Source: Vulcanimicrobiota bacterium (GTDB lineage: Bacteria; Vulcanimicrobiota; Vulcanimicrobiia; Vulcanimicrobiales; Vulcanimicrobiaceae). Taken from it: a stretch of DNA of 43,692 bases. Positions 15,382-23,487 of this stretch are shown here, piece after piece. The stretch spans positions 1 through 43,692 of the forward strand of contig JAFANA010000026.1 in the NCBI GenBank assembly GCA_019232905.1, read 5' to 3'. Position numbers and translations under genes: made by a program. Each line of letters starts with the position of its first letter. Positions within the stretch are counted from its first letter, which is position 1. The notes under the pieces are model-generated. The model saw only the letters and a list, made by a program, of their open reading frames with translations, was not told the DNA's origin and did no database searches.

Positions 15382-16427
15382 TCGCGTACTATAGCGTCGC
15401 TGTTGCGATAGGCCCTTCCCGCTGCGAGCGCTGCTTGTGCCGCGATTGCGAAACCGCAGCCGAGCGGAATCAATGAGGGCAGGACGACGACGCGCATGAC
15501 GTCGGTAGGATATGGGTCGGCGAGGATCGTTAGAACGATCGATGCGAGCATGCCGCCGCAGATCAATACGTCGGCGCGCCGGCGCATCGCGTAGAGCGCG
15601 ATTGCAGCTAACGGCGCCGCGGCATGAGCGACGAGGGAAACGAGGCTCACCCACAACGTAACGAAGACCGCGCGTCCGAAATGGTCGACCGGCGGAACTT
15701 CGGCTCGCGTGAGGTGCATCACGAACGCGACGGCGATCGTGAGCGCAAGAGAAATCCCAATCAAGTCGATACCCCGCCGCCACACGCCCGCGACGAGCAG
15801 CGGTAACGCTGCGCACGCTAAATCATATGGAACCGGACGGGTGAACGATAACATCGCTGCAACGATCGCGAACCAGGCAAGATCGATGGAACGGCCTCGT
15901 TCTGCGTATCGCATCGCCGCGAGCAACGCTCCGGCAAGCAGTGCAAATGCCGGCATGTCGGTCAAGTCGCTGCGTCCGATCAGCTGCGTCTCGGGGTTGA
16001 GGATACAGAAGAGCGCTACGACCGCCGCCACGGCCGGCGTCGAAAATCGAAGGAAGAGCGTGTAAAGAAGCGCTGCAGCCGCAACGTAGGCCCCAAGCGA
16101 GAGATAGAAGAGCGATTGGAACCCTGCGAACCGCCACAAGAGTGACGCGACTGCCGGATACAGCGCGCGAACCGCAAAGAGGTTCCACCAAAGCGGCGTC
16201 TCGGAATTCAGCGACGCGCGTGCTTTCGCGGGTTGCATCGCCGGTTTCGTCCGGTAGATTTCACGCGCGTCATGCAGCGCGATCGCATACGGAACTCCGG
16301 CATCGACTTGCGCCCTGATTCCGTAGACGTATCCGTCGAATGCCCACGCCGGTTTGTCGCGCATGTTGTACCAGCCGAGCACCGATGTAAAAAGCACGAC
16401 GATTGCGCCGAACACAATTACGCGCAT
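15321..16427 (-). CDS. Polytopic membrane protein, probably GT-C-like
   Basis: 368 residues. An N-terminal membrane segment (1-18) is followed by a long external loop with acidic residues (AFDGYVYG, about 29-36) and then about nine hydrophobic helices, with SDLTDMPAF, RPVPYD and DPYPTDVMRV loops. The plan of one helix, a large acidic first loop and many helices is that of GT-C membrane glycosyltransferases, but no decisive signature is present, so the call is by architecture and context. It overlaps the deacetylase stop by 10 bp at its start and the fructokinase start by 61 bp at its end. Within the glycan operon it could transfer a polyprenyl-linked sugar or act as a flippase-like component. 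Confidence 0.6.
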   Translation of the reverse strand: MRVIVFGAIVVLFTSVLGWYNMRDKPAWAFDGYVYGIRAQVDAGVPYAIALHDAREIYRTKPAMQPAKARASLNSETPLWWNLFAVRALYPAVASLLWRFAGFQSLFYLSLGAYVAAAALLYTLFLRFSTPAVAAVVALFCILNPETQLIGRSDLTDMPAFALLAGALLAAMRYAERGRSIDLAWFAIVAAMLSFTRPVPYDLACAALPLLVAGVWRRGIDLIGISLALTIAVAFVMHLTRAEVPPVDHFGRAVFVTLWVSLVSLVAHAAAPLAAIALYAMRRRADVLICGGMLASIVLTILADPYPTDVMRVVVLPSLIPLGCGFAIAAQAALAAGRAYRNSDAIVREWSGSESILAAPRQKSSHLA

Positions 16428-17335
16428 GCTGAGATCTCCATTGGTGTTACGTCGTAACGTGCTTTCAGCATCTGCAAAAAGCCCAGCGTAAGTTCGACCT
16501 TCTCGCCGCCGGGCGCGTCCATTCCGGGAAAGAAGCGAAGTTCCGGCGCGTCATCGTACCCGAGCACGTCGAGGGGATGAAGCAAGAGCGACGGCGGCGT
16601 TCCCGTCAAGCGGCAAAGGCTCAGCGCGCCGGCGAAATACCGCTCCGCGGCTTTGCGCGAGCGCCTGCTGATGTAGTGTAAATAACTGAAGTGAATCGGA
16701 ACGCGCGCGCCGGGCATCGTCGTTACGGGAATCTCGATGAGTTTGCCGCGAGACGTGCGCACGACGTGCGGCCGGTTCTTCGCGAGAACGTCATGCCACG
16801 CGCCGAAGAGCGCGCGACGCTCTTGGCGTTGCTCCGCAGTAAGCGAGCTGTTGCGGAAATAGTACCACCGCGCAAGCGGACCGATGAAAGTCGGCAGCCG
16901 GGATGCATCGTAGGCGTAGTTCAATCGCGCGAGCGCGGAGAGTAGGGGTTCGGAGCACGCAAAACCCGGACCGCGAAAGCCGCGCGGTTCGCGCCCCGTC
17001 GCTTCGAAGATCGCGTCGTGCGCGCGAAGGAGTTCCTCGTACGCCTCGGTCTCGCTCGATGAAGCAATCCACGGCTCGTGATTGAACGAGTGATTGCCGA
17101 TCTCATGGTTCGCGCCGGCAATGGCGCGAAGCGCTTCACGATTCTCCGCTCGCGCCGCGTCGGCACCGACGACGAACACGGTAATGCGCAGTCCGGCGAG
17201 CGAGAGCACGTCGAGAATCCGCGGGACGGCATGCGCGAGATACGTCGGATACGACGACCACGCCGCATCGCCGTGAACTTTGAGATACGACCACAGATTG
17301 TCGAGGTCGAGCGAAAGACTAGCGCGCGGTTTCAC
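16418..17335 (-). CDS. Polysaccharide deacetylase (NodB-like)
   Basis: 305 residues from a GTG start that overlaps the preceding oxidoreductase gene by 17 bp. The carbohydrate-esterase 4 motifs are present: the first as LDLDN (residues 9-13, with Asp10 and Asp12 as candidate base and metal ligand), the metal-binding HxxxH as NHSFNHE (His82, His86), and the RGPGF motif at 121-125. There is no signal peptide, so it either works in the cytoplasm on a lipid-linked or nucleotide-linked intermediate or is a cytoplasmic variant. It should remove an N- or O-acetyl group from an amino sugar. The C-terminal third (LHPLDVLG and after) is a shorter version of the barrel. The neighbours (acetyltransferase, aminotransferase, glycosyltransferase) support a role in surface-glycan tailoring. 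Confidence 0.87.
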   Translation of the reverse strand: MKPRASLSLDLDNLWSYLKVHGDAAWSSYPTYLAHAVPRILDVLSLAGLRITVFVVGADAARAENREALRAIAGANHEIGNHSFNHEPWIASSSETEAYEELLRAHDAIFEATGREPRGFRGPGFACSEPLLSALARLNYAYDASRLPTFIGPLARWYYFRNSSLTAEQRQERRALFGAWHDVLAKNRPHVVRTSRGKLIEIPVTTMPGARVPIHFSYLHYISRRSRKAAERYFAGALSLCRLTGTPPSLLLHPLDVLGYDDAPELRFFPGMDAPGGEKVELTLGFLQMLKARYDVTPMEISACA

Positions 17336-18653
17336 GAATGCCTCCGCTCGTAAAGCGCGCGTCGCGCGCGATGGCTTCTGCGGCTTGACGCGCGAGCACG
17401 AGCGTCTCGTTGACGTTGAGCGTTCCGTTCACGATCTGCGCGGAGGTAGCAATGTATAATCCGGGGCACGACGTCATGAATCCGGGAACTTGTCCCGAAT
17501 AGCCGACGACGGGAAGTGCGAACACGGCCGGCACGCGCGAGACGCGAAACGCGCGGATATCCTCAGCCTTGAAGCCCGGATACATGCGCCGCAACGCAAT
17601 CATGGATTGCAGCCGCATCTCCGCGTCTCCGAGAACGAAGAACGGGTCGCGCGGCGTGCAGTAACGCGGCAAATAGACGAGATGCCGGTGACCAAAGGCT
17701 TCCGGATCGACGAGCGCACTCATTTCGATCGCCGCGGTAAACGGAATTTCCGGGTCCGCGATATTTGTGATGTACGAATCGCCGAGCCGCCGGTCGAGAA
17801 GGACCGAGGCGCAAACGGCGCCTTGGTACTCAATCGAGCGCAGCCGGTCGCGTTCTTCGCCCGAGAGGGCGCTTGCGACGCGAGCGATCGCCGGAGCAGG
17901 CTGCGTCATGATGACGCGGTCGTACGTGCGTGAGCCCTCGATCGTTTCGACCGCAAATGCTTCTTTCTCGCTGCGTACGTCTTGGATCGCGGTAGCGGCG
18001 CGAACGCGAACGCCTTCGTGCACGAGCGCGGCGGAAAGTGCCTCGATGATGCGGCGGTATCCGCCCTGCACGTAACCGAATTGCTGCGCGCGGCCGTGTT
18101 GCGCGGCTACGTACAAGCGTTGAATCGTTGCCCAAATGAACGCGGCATTCGATCGGTGGTAGGCGCTTCCGAGTTTCGCAAGGAGCAATGGAAGCCATAT
18201 ACGTTCGAAGACGTGGTCGCCGCATTCGTGCCGCAACCACGTCTCGACGTCGACGTTCTCGAGTTCGCGCCAATCTTTTCGTCGCTGCGCCCGTCGCACC
18301 ATGAGGGCGAGACGCGCTTTATCGACCATACCTATCGCCGGGAAACGCAGCTGGTCGAGTGTCGACGTGAACGGATGCATGCTGCCGTCGATGAAGAAGT
18401 TTGTTCGCGCGCGCGCCCATACGACGTCGCGCTCGAGCCCCAGTTCGGCGAGCAGGGCGAGCAATGCCGTGTCGGATCGAAGCATGACGTGATAGTGGCG
18501 GTCCCACGTGATGCCGCCGATGCGCCATGGCGCCGCAAGACCGCCGAGTTCCGGGTTTTGTTCGTAGAGCGTGACTGCCCAGCCGCAGCGAGCCATGCGG
18601 AGTGCGAGCGTCATTCCAAGTATTCCGCCGCCGACGATGGCGCAGCGCGTCAT
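17319..18653 (-). CDS. FAD-dependent oxidoreductase (amine-oxidase / UDP-galactopyranose-mutase-like fold)
   Basis: 444 residues; the start at 18653 overlaps the stop of the acetyltransferase by 4 bp (ATGA). It opens with a dinucleotide-binding Rossmann motif, CAIVGGGILGMTLA, followed by YEQNPELGGLA, the GG-doublet signature of the protoporphyrinogen-oxidase/amine-oxidase superfamily. Further on are an insertion with DRHYHVM, a YVQGGYRRIIEAL substrate-domain turn, TQPAPAIARVAS and a C-terminal FAD-binding NGTLNVNETLVLARQAAE motif. Homologues lie in exopolysaccharide clusters and are annotated only as NAD(P)/FAD-dependent oxidoreductases; some of the fold are UDP-galactopyranose mutases. It is cytoplasmic, with no signal peptide. 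A redox or mutase step on the nucleotide sugar or lipid-linked intermediate is inferred from context. Confidence 0.85.
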   Translation of the reverse strand: MTRCAIVGGGILGMTLALRMARCGWAVTLYEQNPELGGLAAPWRIGGITWDRHYHVMLRSDTALLALLAELGLERDVVWARARTNFFIDGSMHPFTSTLDQLRFPAIGMVDKARLALMVRRAQRRKDWRELENVDVETWLRHECGDHVFERIWLPLLLAKLGSAYHRSNAAFIWATIQRLYVAAQHGRAQQFGYVQGGYRRIIEALSAALVHEGVRVRAATAIQDVRSEKEAFAVETIEGSRTYDRVIMTQPAPAIARVASALSGEERDRLRSIEYQGAVCASVLLDRRLGDSYITNIADPEIPFTAAIEMSALVDPEAFGHRHLVYLPRYCTPRDPFFVLGDAEMRLQSMIALRRMYPGFKAEDIRAFRVSRVPAVFALPVVGYSGQVPGFMTSCPGLYIATSAQIVNGTLNVNETLVLARQAAEAIARDARFTSGGIRETAR

Positions 18654-19261
18654 GCGACGGCGCTCTCGACGATCGTGCCGTCGTGCATGTAGTACGGCGA
18701 ACCGCACGACGTGCATGCGAACGCGCTGTCGAGCAGATGGCCGCACCGGCAGACGTATCCCACGACCCGAGCGGGGTTTCCGACGACGAGATGAAAATCG
18801 GGCACGGTTTTGGTGACGACCGAACCCATGCCGATCATCGCAAAGCGTCCGATCACCAAGTCGTTTCCGATCGTGCAGTTTGCACCGATCGTGGCTCCTT
18901 CGCGAACGAGGGTCGGCAACGTCTCTTCATCGGGGTCGCTCGATCGCAGCGAGCGCAGATCGGGCGTCGTCGCGCGAGGAAAGCGGTCGTTGGTGAAGAC
19001 GGTGCCCGCGCTTACCATGACGCCGTCTTCGAGCGTCACGGCGGTACAAACGTAGACGTTCGCGTTCAGTTTGCAACGGTTGCCGATTCGGACGCCGTAA
19101 GCGATGTAGGTTTTTTCTCCGATGATGCACTCATCGCCGATCGTCGTATCGAATCGGATATGAACGTTGTCCCAGATCGAGGTGCCGTTGCCGATGCGGA
19201 CGTTGTTTTCCAGCATCGCCGTCGGATGGACCCGCACCCGAGGCCCAGCGCTTACGCCCAT
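18650..19261 (-). CDS. Left-handed beta-helix acetyltransferase with C-terminal zinc ribbon (WlbB/WbpD-like)
   Basis: 203 residues from ATG at 19261; its start overlaps the dehydrogenase gene end by 10 bp. Hexapeptide repeats ([LIV]GxxxxI-type turns such as VRIGNGTSIWDNV, TTIGDECIIGEKTYI, ATIGANCTIGNDLVIG) run through about residues 11-155, giving a trimeric beta-helix. NPARVVGYVCRCG is the closing motif of sugar N-acetyltransferases of the WlbB/WbpD group. It is followed by a small zinc ribbon with Cys171, Cys173, Cys183 and Cys186. These enzymes acetylate the 3-amino group that an aminotransferase puts on a UDP-sugar, using acetyl-CoA. Aminotransferase, dehydrogenase and acetyltransferase genes are adjacent here, the same trio as in the Wlb/Wbp pathways. 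Confidence 0.9.
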   Translation of the reverse strand: MGVSAGPRVRVHPTAMLENNVRIGNGTSIWDNVHIRFDTTIGDECIIGEKTYIAYGVRIGNRCKLNANVYVCTAVTLEDGVMVSAGTVFTNDRFPRATTPDLRSLRSSDPDEETLPTLVREGATIGANCTIGNDLVIGRFAMIGMGSVVTKTVPDFHLVVGNPARVVGYVCRCGHLLDSAFACTSCGSPYYMHDGTIVESAVA

Positions 19262-20232
19262 GCGACCTTCCTTATGTCGAGCGAGCGGTACGCCTCGTCG
19301 ATCGCGATGACGCTCGCAAGGGCGTCTTCTTCCGAGACGGCAGCGCGTGAGCGTCCGGCTGTCGCGTCGGCGAAGTTTTCGAGCAGTCCTACGAAGGCGT
19401 CTAGTTTGGAATAGCCCGAACCGAATGTCGTCCAGTCCGCGTCGCCCTTGTACTGAACGCGAGAATGCTTCCATCCGAGCTCGATCGTCGCGTTTTCGCA
19501 GTGTAGCCGCAGATAATACGGCGACCGTTTGTCGATCGTCCACGAAAGATCGCTCGTCGCGACGGCGCCGTTTGCACACCGCGCGAAGAGCATCGCCGTA
19601 TCCTCGACGCCGAGTTTCTGGTAGCGCCGGTATTCGCTTGCCGAAACATTCGTGAGGGGTCCCGCGAGGAAGCGGAAGATGTCGACGGCGTGCGTTCCGT
19701 TGTCGATAATGACGCCGCCGCCGGAGACCGCCGGATCGCTGTTCCAACGATTGCCCATCATGACGCTGCTCGTGAACGCGTTTTCGATCATCAACAGTTC
19801 GCCCGTGCCGTTGTTCGCCATCATCTCCTGGGCCCGGCGAATATCCGCCACGAAACGAAATTTGCTTGCCATCGTGACGATCGTGCGGTTCGCGCGAGCA
19901 GCTTCGATCATCGAGAGTGCCGCATCGATGCTCGGCGCGAATGGCTTTTCGCAGAGGACGTGGACGCCGCGGCTTGCGGCGTAGCGCGTGAGCGATGCGT
20001 GGGTGTTCGGCGGCGTCGCAATAACGACGCCGTCGAGTTGCTCGGTGTCGAGCATCGCCATTACCGATCCGTAACATGCGGCTCCGACGCGAGCGCCGAG
20101 CGTCGCAGCGCGCTCGACGTCGGAGTCGCAGACGGCGCGGAGAACGATCGCGTTACTGCGCGAGGCGGCATCCGCATGGGTTGCCGCGATCGCGCCCGCG
20201 CCGATGAGGCCGAGACGTACGGGGGGATTCAC
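19252..20232 (-). CDS. Gfo/Idh/MocA-family sugar dehydrogenase
   Basis: 326 residues from a GTG start (20232) that overlaps the aminotransferase stop by 4 bp (GTGA). The N-terminal Rossmann motif is GLIGAGAIA (8-16), the family motif EKPF is at 95-98 (catalytic Lys96), and GGGVIIDNGTHAVD at 171-184 supplies the catalytic His/Asp of the C-terminal alpha/beta domain. Family enzymes oxidise or reduce a sugar hydroxyl with NAD(P). With its neighbours it is most likely to create the keto group that the DegT enzyme aminates, as WlbA/WbpB do at C3 of UDP-GlcNAc-uronate, but sequence alone cannot fix the position or the sugar. No signal peptide is present, so it is cytoplasmic. Confidence 0.9.
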   Translation of the reverse strand: MNPPVRLGLIGAGAIAATHADAASRSNAIVLRAVCDSDVERAATLGARVGAACYGSVMAMLDTEQLDGVVIATPPNTHASLTRYAASRGVHVLCEKPFAPSIDAALSMIEAARANRTIVTMASKFRFVADIRRAQEMMANNGTGELLMIENAFTSSVMMGNRWNSDPAVSGGGVIIDNGTHAVDIFRFLAGPLTNVSASEYRRYQKLGVEDTAMLFARCANGAVATSDLSWTIDKRSPYYLRLHCENATIELGWKHSRVQYKGDADWTTFGSGYSKLDAFVGLLENFADATAGRSRAAVSEEDALASVIAIDEAYRSLDIRKVAWA

Positions 20233-21458
20233 GTCTCGCTCCGCAGACGCTGCGCCGCATCGGCGATTGCCGATGCGACGTAGACGATATGCTCGTAGGT
20301 GTAGCGCTCGTTGATCGGCAGTACGAGAACGTGCGCGAGCGCCTCCGCTGTTCCCGGGAACGATTCCATCCGGTAATCGAGCGCTGCCGGTCTCGCAAGC
20401 GTAAACGGGAATGAACTCGTTCCGAACGTGCGCCGGGCTTGAAATACCTCGCACATAAACGCGGGCTTCTGAATGTAGCGCGGCACCGACGACACGTTGG
20501 CATCTTTGAGCGCTTTTGCGAAGGCATGCGGGCCGCCGGGATAGATCTGCGGATCGACGCGAATCGCATACTTCCAATAGGAATGTTCCACCCGATCGCT
20601 GTGAACCGGTGGTTCGATACCCTCGATTCCGCTCAGGGCGTCCGTGAGTTGCCGTGCGCGTTCGCGGCGAATGGCGACGTGATCGTCGAGCTTCTGTAGT
20701 TGCGCATAGGCAACGGCGCCTTGCAGTTCCGAAAGGCGGTAATTGAGCGCGAGGAAGTAGTGGTCCGGATTGGGATCGCCGTAACCCCACGCCTTGTTGA
20801 TGAAGAGATACATGCGCCGCGCGAGCGCCTCGTCATTGGTGACGACGATACCGCCCTCACCGCACGTGATATGTTTTCCTTGCTGAAGGCTAAAACAGCC
20901 GATGCGGCCGAGCGTGCCGGCCGGTTTGCCGCAGTAGGTGGCGCCGAAGGCCTGCGCTGCATCTTCGATGACGGGAATGCCGCGCGCATCGGCCAGCGCC
21001 AATATCTCCGCCATTTCGGCCGGATTTCCGAAGAGGTGCGTGACGACGATTGCCTTCGTTCGTTCGGAAAGCACGCGTTCGATCGATGCAGCGGTAACGT
21101 TGTATGTCTTCGGATCGACGTCGGCGAACACCGGAATCGCTGCTTGGTACAGAATCGGCGTGAGTGCGCCCATGTCGGTGATCGGCGTCGTTACCACTTC
21201 GTCGCCGGGTTCCAGGTCGAGCGCCGCAATAGCGGTGTGCACGGCTGCGCTGCCCGATGCGCACGCATAGGCGTAGCGGACGCCGAAAAGCCGGGCAACG
21301 TCGCGTTCTAAGAAACGAACATACGCGCCTTTGGTGCTGGTCAACGTTCCCGACGCGAGCACGGCATCGAGCGCGGCGGTCTCTTCCGCGCCGAAGCTAC
21401 GCCCGGACGCGTCCTGATCGTTCGGAAGCTGAAGCTGCGGTGCTGGAGCGATGTGCAT
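20229..21458 (-). CDS. DegT/DnrJ/EryC1/StrS PLP-dependent sugar aminotransferase
   Basis: 409 residues, ATG with a clear AAGGAG SD. PLP-site features: ACASGSAAVHTA (phosphate loop, about 66-77), EDAAQAFGA (Asp166, contacting the pyridine nitrogen) and the Schiff-base Lys195 in FSLQQGKHITCGEGG. The NYRLSELQGAVAYAQL segment is typical of the family. It aminates a keto-sugar nucleotide (or keto-inositol, as in some FSLQQGK-type members) with Glu or Gln as donor in the cytoplasm. The overlap with the dehydrogenase start (4 bp) and the acetyltransferase next to it support making an acetamido sugar. Its 5' end lies inside the 3' end of the GT2 gene (62-bp overlap). Confidence 0.93.
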   Translation of the reverse strand: MHIAPAPQLQLPNDQDASGRSFGAEETAALDAVLASGTLTSTKGAYVRFLERDVARLFGVRYAYACASGSAAVHTAIAALDLEPGDEVVTTPITDMGALTPILYQAAIPVFADVDPKTYNVTAASIERVLSERTKAIVVTHLFGNPAEMAEILALADARGIPVIEDAAQAFGATYCGKPAGTLGRIGCFSLQQGKHITCGEGGIVVTNDEALARRMYLFINKAWGYGDPNPDHYFLALNYRLSELQGAVAYAQLQKLDDHVAIRRERARQLTDALSGIEGIEPPVHSDRVEHSYWKYAIRVDPQIYPGGPHAFAKALKDANVSSVPRYIQKPAFMCEVFQARRTFGTSSFPFTLARPAALDYRMESFPGTAEALAHVLVLPINERYTYEHIVYVASAIADAAQRLRSET

Positions 21459-22356
21459 AGAGTCTCCTTATGAAATCTCCGAGTTGGAAGCTAAGAAGTC
21501 CGAGACTTGCGTATTGGATGGCGATCGTTGCGACGACGATTTGCGCAAGCCGAGGGGCAGATGCGTGTGCGCCGAGCGCTACGAGCGTGACGAAAGGAAG
21601 AAGACCGGGAATCAAGCCTGGTAATGCGGCCAGGAGCAACGGTCGCGTGCGGATGCCCGCACGTATGACGTTCCATGAATGCGTGATGATGCGGCGCCAA
21701 TGCATGCGGCGCGCGCGTTCGCGCGGTTGCGCCGACCAGTCGAGCGTTGCGGGTATTTCTACGATCGTTGCGTTTTCGCGATAGGCTTCGAGCAGCACGC
21801 CGAAGGTGCTCTCTGTGAATGCGCCGTTTCCCATCATCCGGCGCGCGAACGGCGCGTCATACGCCCGAACCATCGACGTCAGCGTCGCGATGCGTCCGCG
21901 CACGGCGAGTGAGAGAAACTTGTTCGCGCACACGCTGAAGACGCGGCGCGAAAACGGTACGGCGACCGTTTTTCCGCCCGTCATGTACGGTGATGCGAGC
22001 GCGATGTCGGCGCCGGCGTCGATACGTTCGACGAGTGACGATGTGATCTCGGGCGCGTAGGTCAGATCCGCATCCAGGATGACGAGACGATCTCCGCGCG
22101 ACATCGCAATGCCGCTGCGGATCGCCGCATTCATGCCGAGATTTTCGCGGTGTTCTTCGACGAGCAATCGCGGGTACGACGCGTGCATGCGACGCAAAAC
22201 GTCGGACGTTTCATCCGTACTGCCGTCGTCAACAACGATGAGTTCGTACCGTTCACCGAAACGTTCGTCCAGATGCGCGCTTAGACGCGCAAGACGAAAC
22301 TCAAAATCGTTTGCTTCATTAAAGGCAGGAACGATGACACTGGTAAGGCGTTCCAT
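21397..22356 (-). CDS. GT2 glycosyltransferase with C-terminal membrane hairpin (DPM1/GtrB-like)
   Basis: 319 residues. The GT-A domain starts SVIVPAFNEAN (6-16), has VVDDGSTDET (41-50) and the metal-binding DADLTY (about 95-100), then a region of about 140 residues with SAQPRERARR. Two or more hydrophobic helices at about 235-295 anchor it to the inner membrane. Enzymes of this shape transfer a sugar from a nucleotide sugar to polyprenyl phosphate on the cytoplasmic face, supplying GT-C transferases such as those encoded downstream and near 7 kb. It is the first gene of the glycan operon, with a promoter about 50 bp upstream of its start. The SD is weak (TAGG). The last 62 bp overlap the aminotransferase gene, suggesting translational coupling. 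Confidence 0.9.
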   Translation of the reverse strand: MERLTSVIVPAFNEANDFEFRLARLSAHLDERFGERYELIVVDDGSTDETSDVLRRMHASYPRLLVEEHRENLGMNAAIRSGIAMSRGDRLVILDADLTYAPEITSSLVERIDAGADIALASPYMTGGKTVAVPFSRRVFSVCANKFLSLAVRGRIATLTSMVRAYDAPFARRMMGNGAFTESTFGVLLEAYRENATIVEIPATLDWSAQPRERARRMHWRRIITHSWNVIRAGIRTRPLLLAALPGLIPGLLPFVTLVALGAHASAPRLAQIVVATIAIQYASLGLLSFQLGDFIRRLYAHRSSTAASASERSGRVRA

Positions 22357-22412
22357 GCGACAAGCCTAGCCGATGAGCATGGAAGCGTGCGTCAGGAAAC
22401 CAGGCCAACGCC

Positions 22413-22441
22413 ATTAGAGCGAATGTCCCCATTCTTGACAA
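22413..22441 (-). promoter_or_regulatory. Sigma70-type promoter of the surface-glycan operon
   Basis: On the minus strand, TTGTCA (-35, 22441-22436) and TCTAAT (-10, 22418-22413) are separated by exactly 17 bp; each hexamer matches the consensus at 5 of 6 positions. Transcription would begin near 22406, leaving a leader of about 50 nt before the GT2 start at 22356. Pattern match only. Confidence 0.55.
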
Positions 22442-22547
22442 GGGAAAGACCTAACAAGGGGTTGCGAACATGCCGCCTTGCCCGGATAAAAACGTCCTTA
22501 ATTAGGACTACCGGCCCTCGGTGCTCGCGTACCCTCTTGGATACCAT

Positions 22548-23339
22548 ATGCTCGTTATGATGGCCCGTAGATGTACTGTGCTCGCCGTTCTCTGCATCGT
22601 CGCCGCGTGCTCCGGTCGCGGAGTAAACGGCGGATCTTCAAGTACGTTGCCTTCGACGCCGCAACTGCAGCAAGGCGCCGCGGCGCGCATAGCTGCTGCA
22701 ACAACCCCGCAGCCGACACCCACGCCTATCGTTCTCGGGCAAGGCCAACAGGACGGTGAACCGGGCCAGTTCAAGCCTGCAACGGGTGACTCGTCGGCCG
22801 GAGGCACCGGAAAGCCCGTGGACGGCATCCCTTGCGGGAATATGTATGACGGGAGTCCCTCCGATCGCACGTACCACGTGCACGCGTTTCTCGGCGTTAT
22901 GCTCAACGGGAAGCATGTTGCAATCCCGCCGACGATCGGTATGGTGCAACCCGGCCCGACGAGCAGTCCGGGCTTCTATTCGTCGGCGAAGTGCTTCTAT
23001 CAAATCCACACGCACGACGCGAGCGGATATATCCATATGGAATCGCCATCCCTGACGTCAAAGACGCCGTACAGCGACTCGCTCTTCACGCTCGGCAACG
23101 TGCTCCACGTTTGGGGTCAGCCGCTCACGTCGAGCGGGTTCGCGAATTTCGCCGGTCCCGTACACGTCTTCTATGCCACGACGAACCTCGGGAACACCCA
23201 TGGCGGTGCGTACAACCAGTACACCGGAACCTCGCCGCAGTCGATTCCGATCTATTCGCACGAGGCGATCTGGATCGAGGTCGGTACCTTCGTCCCGGCA
23301 TCGCAATTGCCGAGGGTGATCTTTTTTACCCAGTACTGA
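22548..23339 (+). CDS. Lipoprotein with conserved His/Cys motifs
   Basis: 263 residues if begun at the ATG at 22548; ATGs at 22557 and 22560 and a GTG at 22521 are alternatives, and none has a good SD. The start MARRCTVLAVLCIVAAC is a lipoprotein signal with a VAAC lipobox. A linker rich in Pro, Thr and Gln follows. The C-terminal domain carries motifs of an uncharacterised family: YHVHAFLGVMLNGKHVAIPPTIGM, then CFYQIHTHDASGYIHMESP, then FTLGNVLHVWGQPL. The HVH, Cys and HTHD residues look like a metal or heme-type ligand set, but no binding has been shown here. It is a surface-anchored protein of unknown role. A 10-bp stem hairpin lies just after the stop. Confidence 0.82.
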   Translation: MLVMMARRCTVLAVLCIVAACSGRGVNGGSSSTLPSTPQLQQGAAARIAAATTPQPTPTPIVLGQGQQDGEPGQFKPATGDSSAGGTGKPVDGIPCGNMYDGSPSDRTYHVHAFLGVMLNGKHVAIPPTIGMVQPGPTSSPGFYSSAKCFYQIHTHDASGYIHMESPSLTSKTPYSDSLFTLGNVLHVWGQPLTSSGFANFAGPVHVFYATTNLGNTHGGAYNQYTGTSPQSIPIYSHEAIWIEVGTFVPASQLPRVIFFTQY

Positions 23340-23351
23340 TCGACGTGCAGT

Positions 23352-23377
23352 GCCCTCCGAACATACTTTCGGAGGGC
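23352..23377 (+). terminator. Hairpin after the Cys/His lipoprotein gene
   Basis: Perfect 10-bp stem GCCCTCCGAA / TTCGGAGGGC with a 6-nt loop, 13 bp after the stop codon. The following bases (GCTTAGTTGC) contain only a poor U-run, so it is a probable but weak intrinsic terminator or an mRNA 3'-end stabiliser. Confidence 0.6.
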
Positions 23378-23487
23378 GCTTAGTTGCTGGGGGCTCCCTC
23401 TTTTCGCGGCTATGCGCTAGAATGGTCGGACCGGGAGTGATAACGAATACCTTAGCCGCGACGACCCAGCTATAGTCGAGGTCTACT

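Noticed and set aside
18654..20077. N-terminal extensions of several open frames (acetyltransferase, dehydrogenase, fructokinase, FUSC, EttA)
   Set aside because: The upstream parts are Arg-rich, lack family similarity and lie over the preceding gene; starts were moved to the codons at which homology and overlap patterns begin.
22435..22463. TTGACA on the plus strand upstream of the Cys/His lipoprotein
   Set aside because: No -10 element follows at 16-18 bp (the 17-bp position reads GGGGTT); the same bases serve as a better minus-strand promoter.
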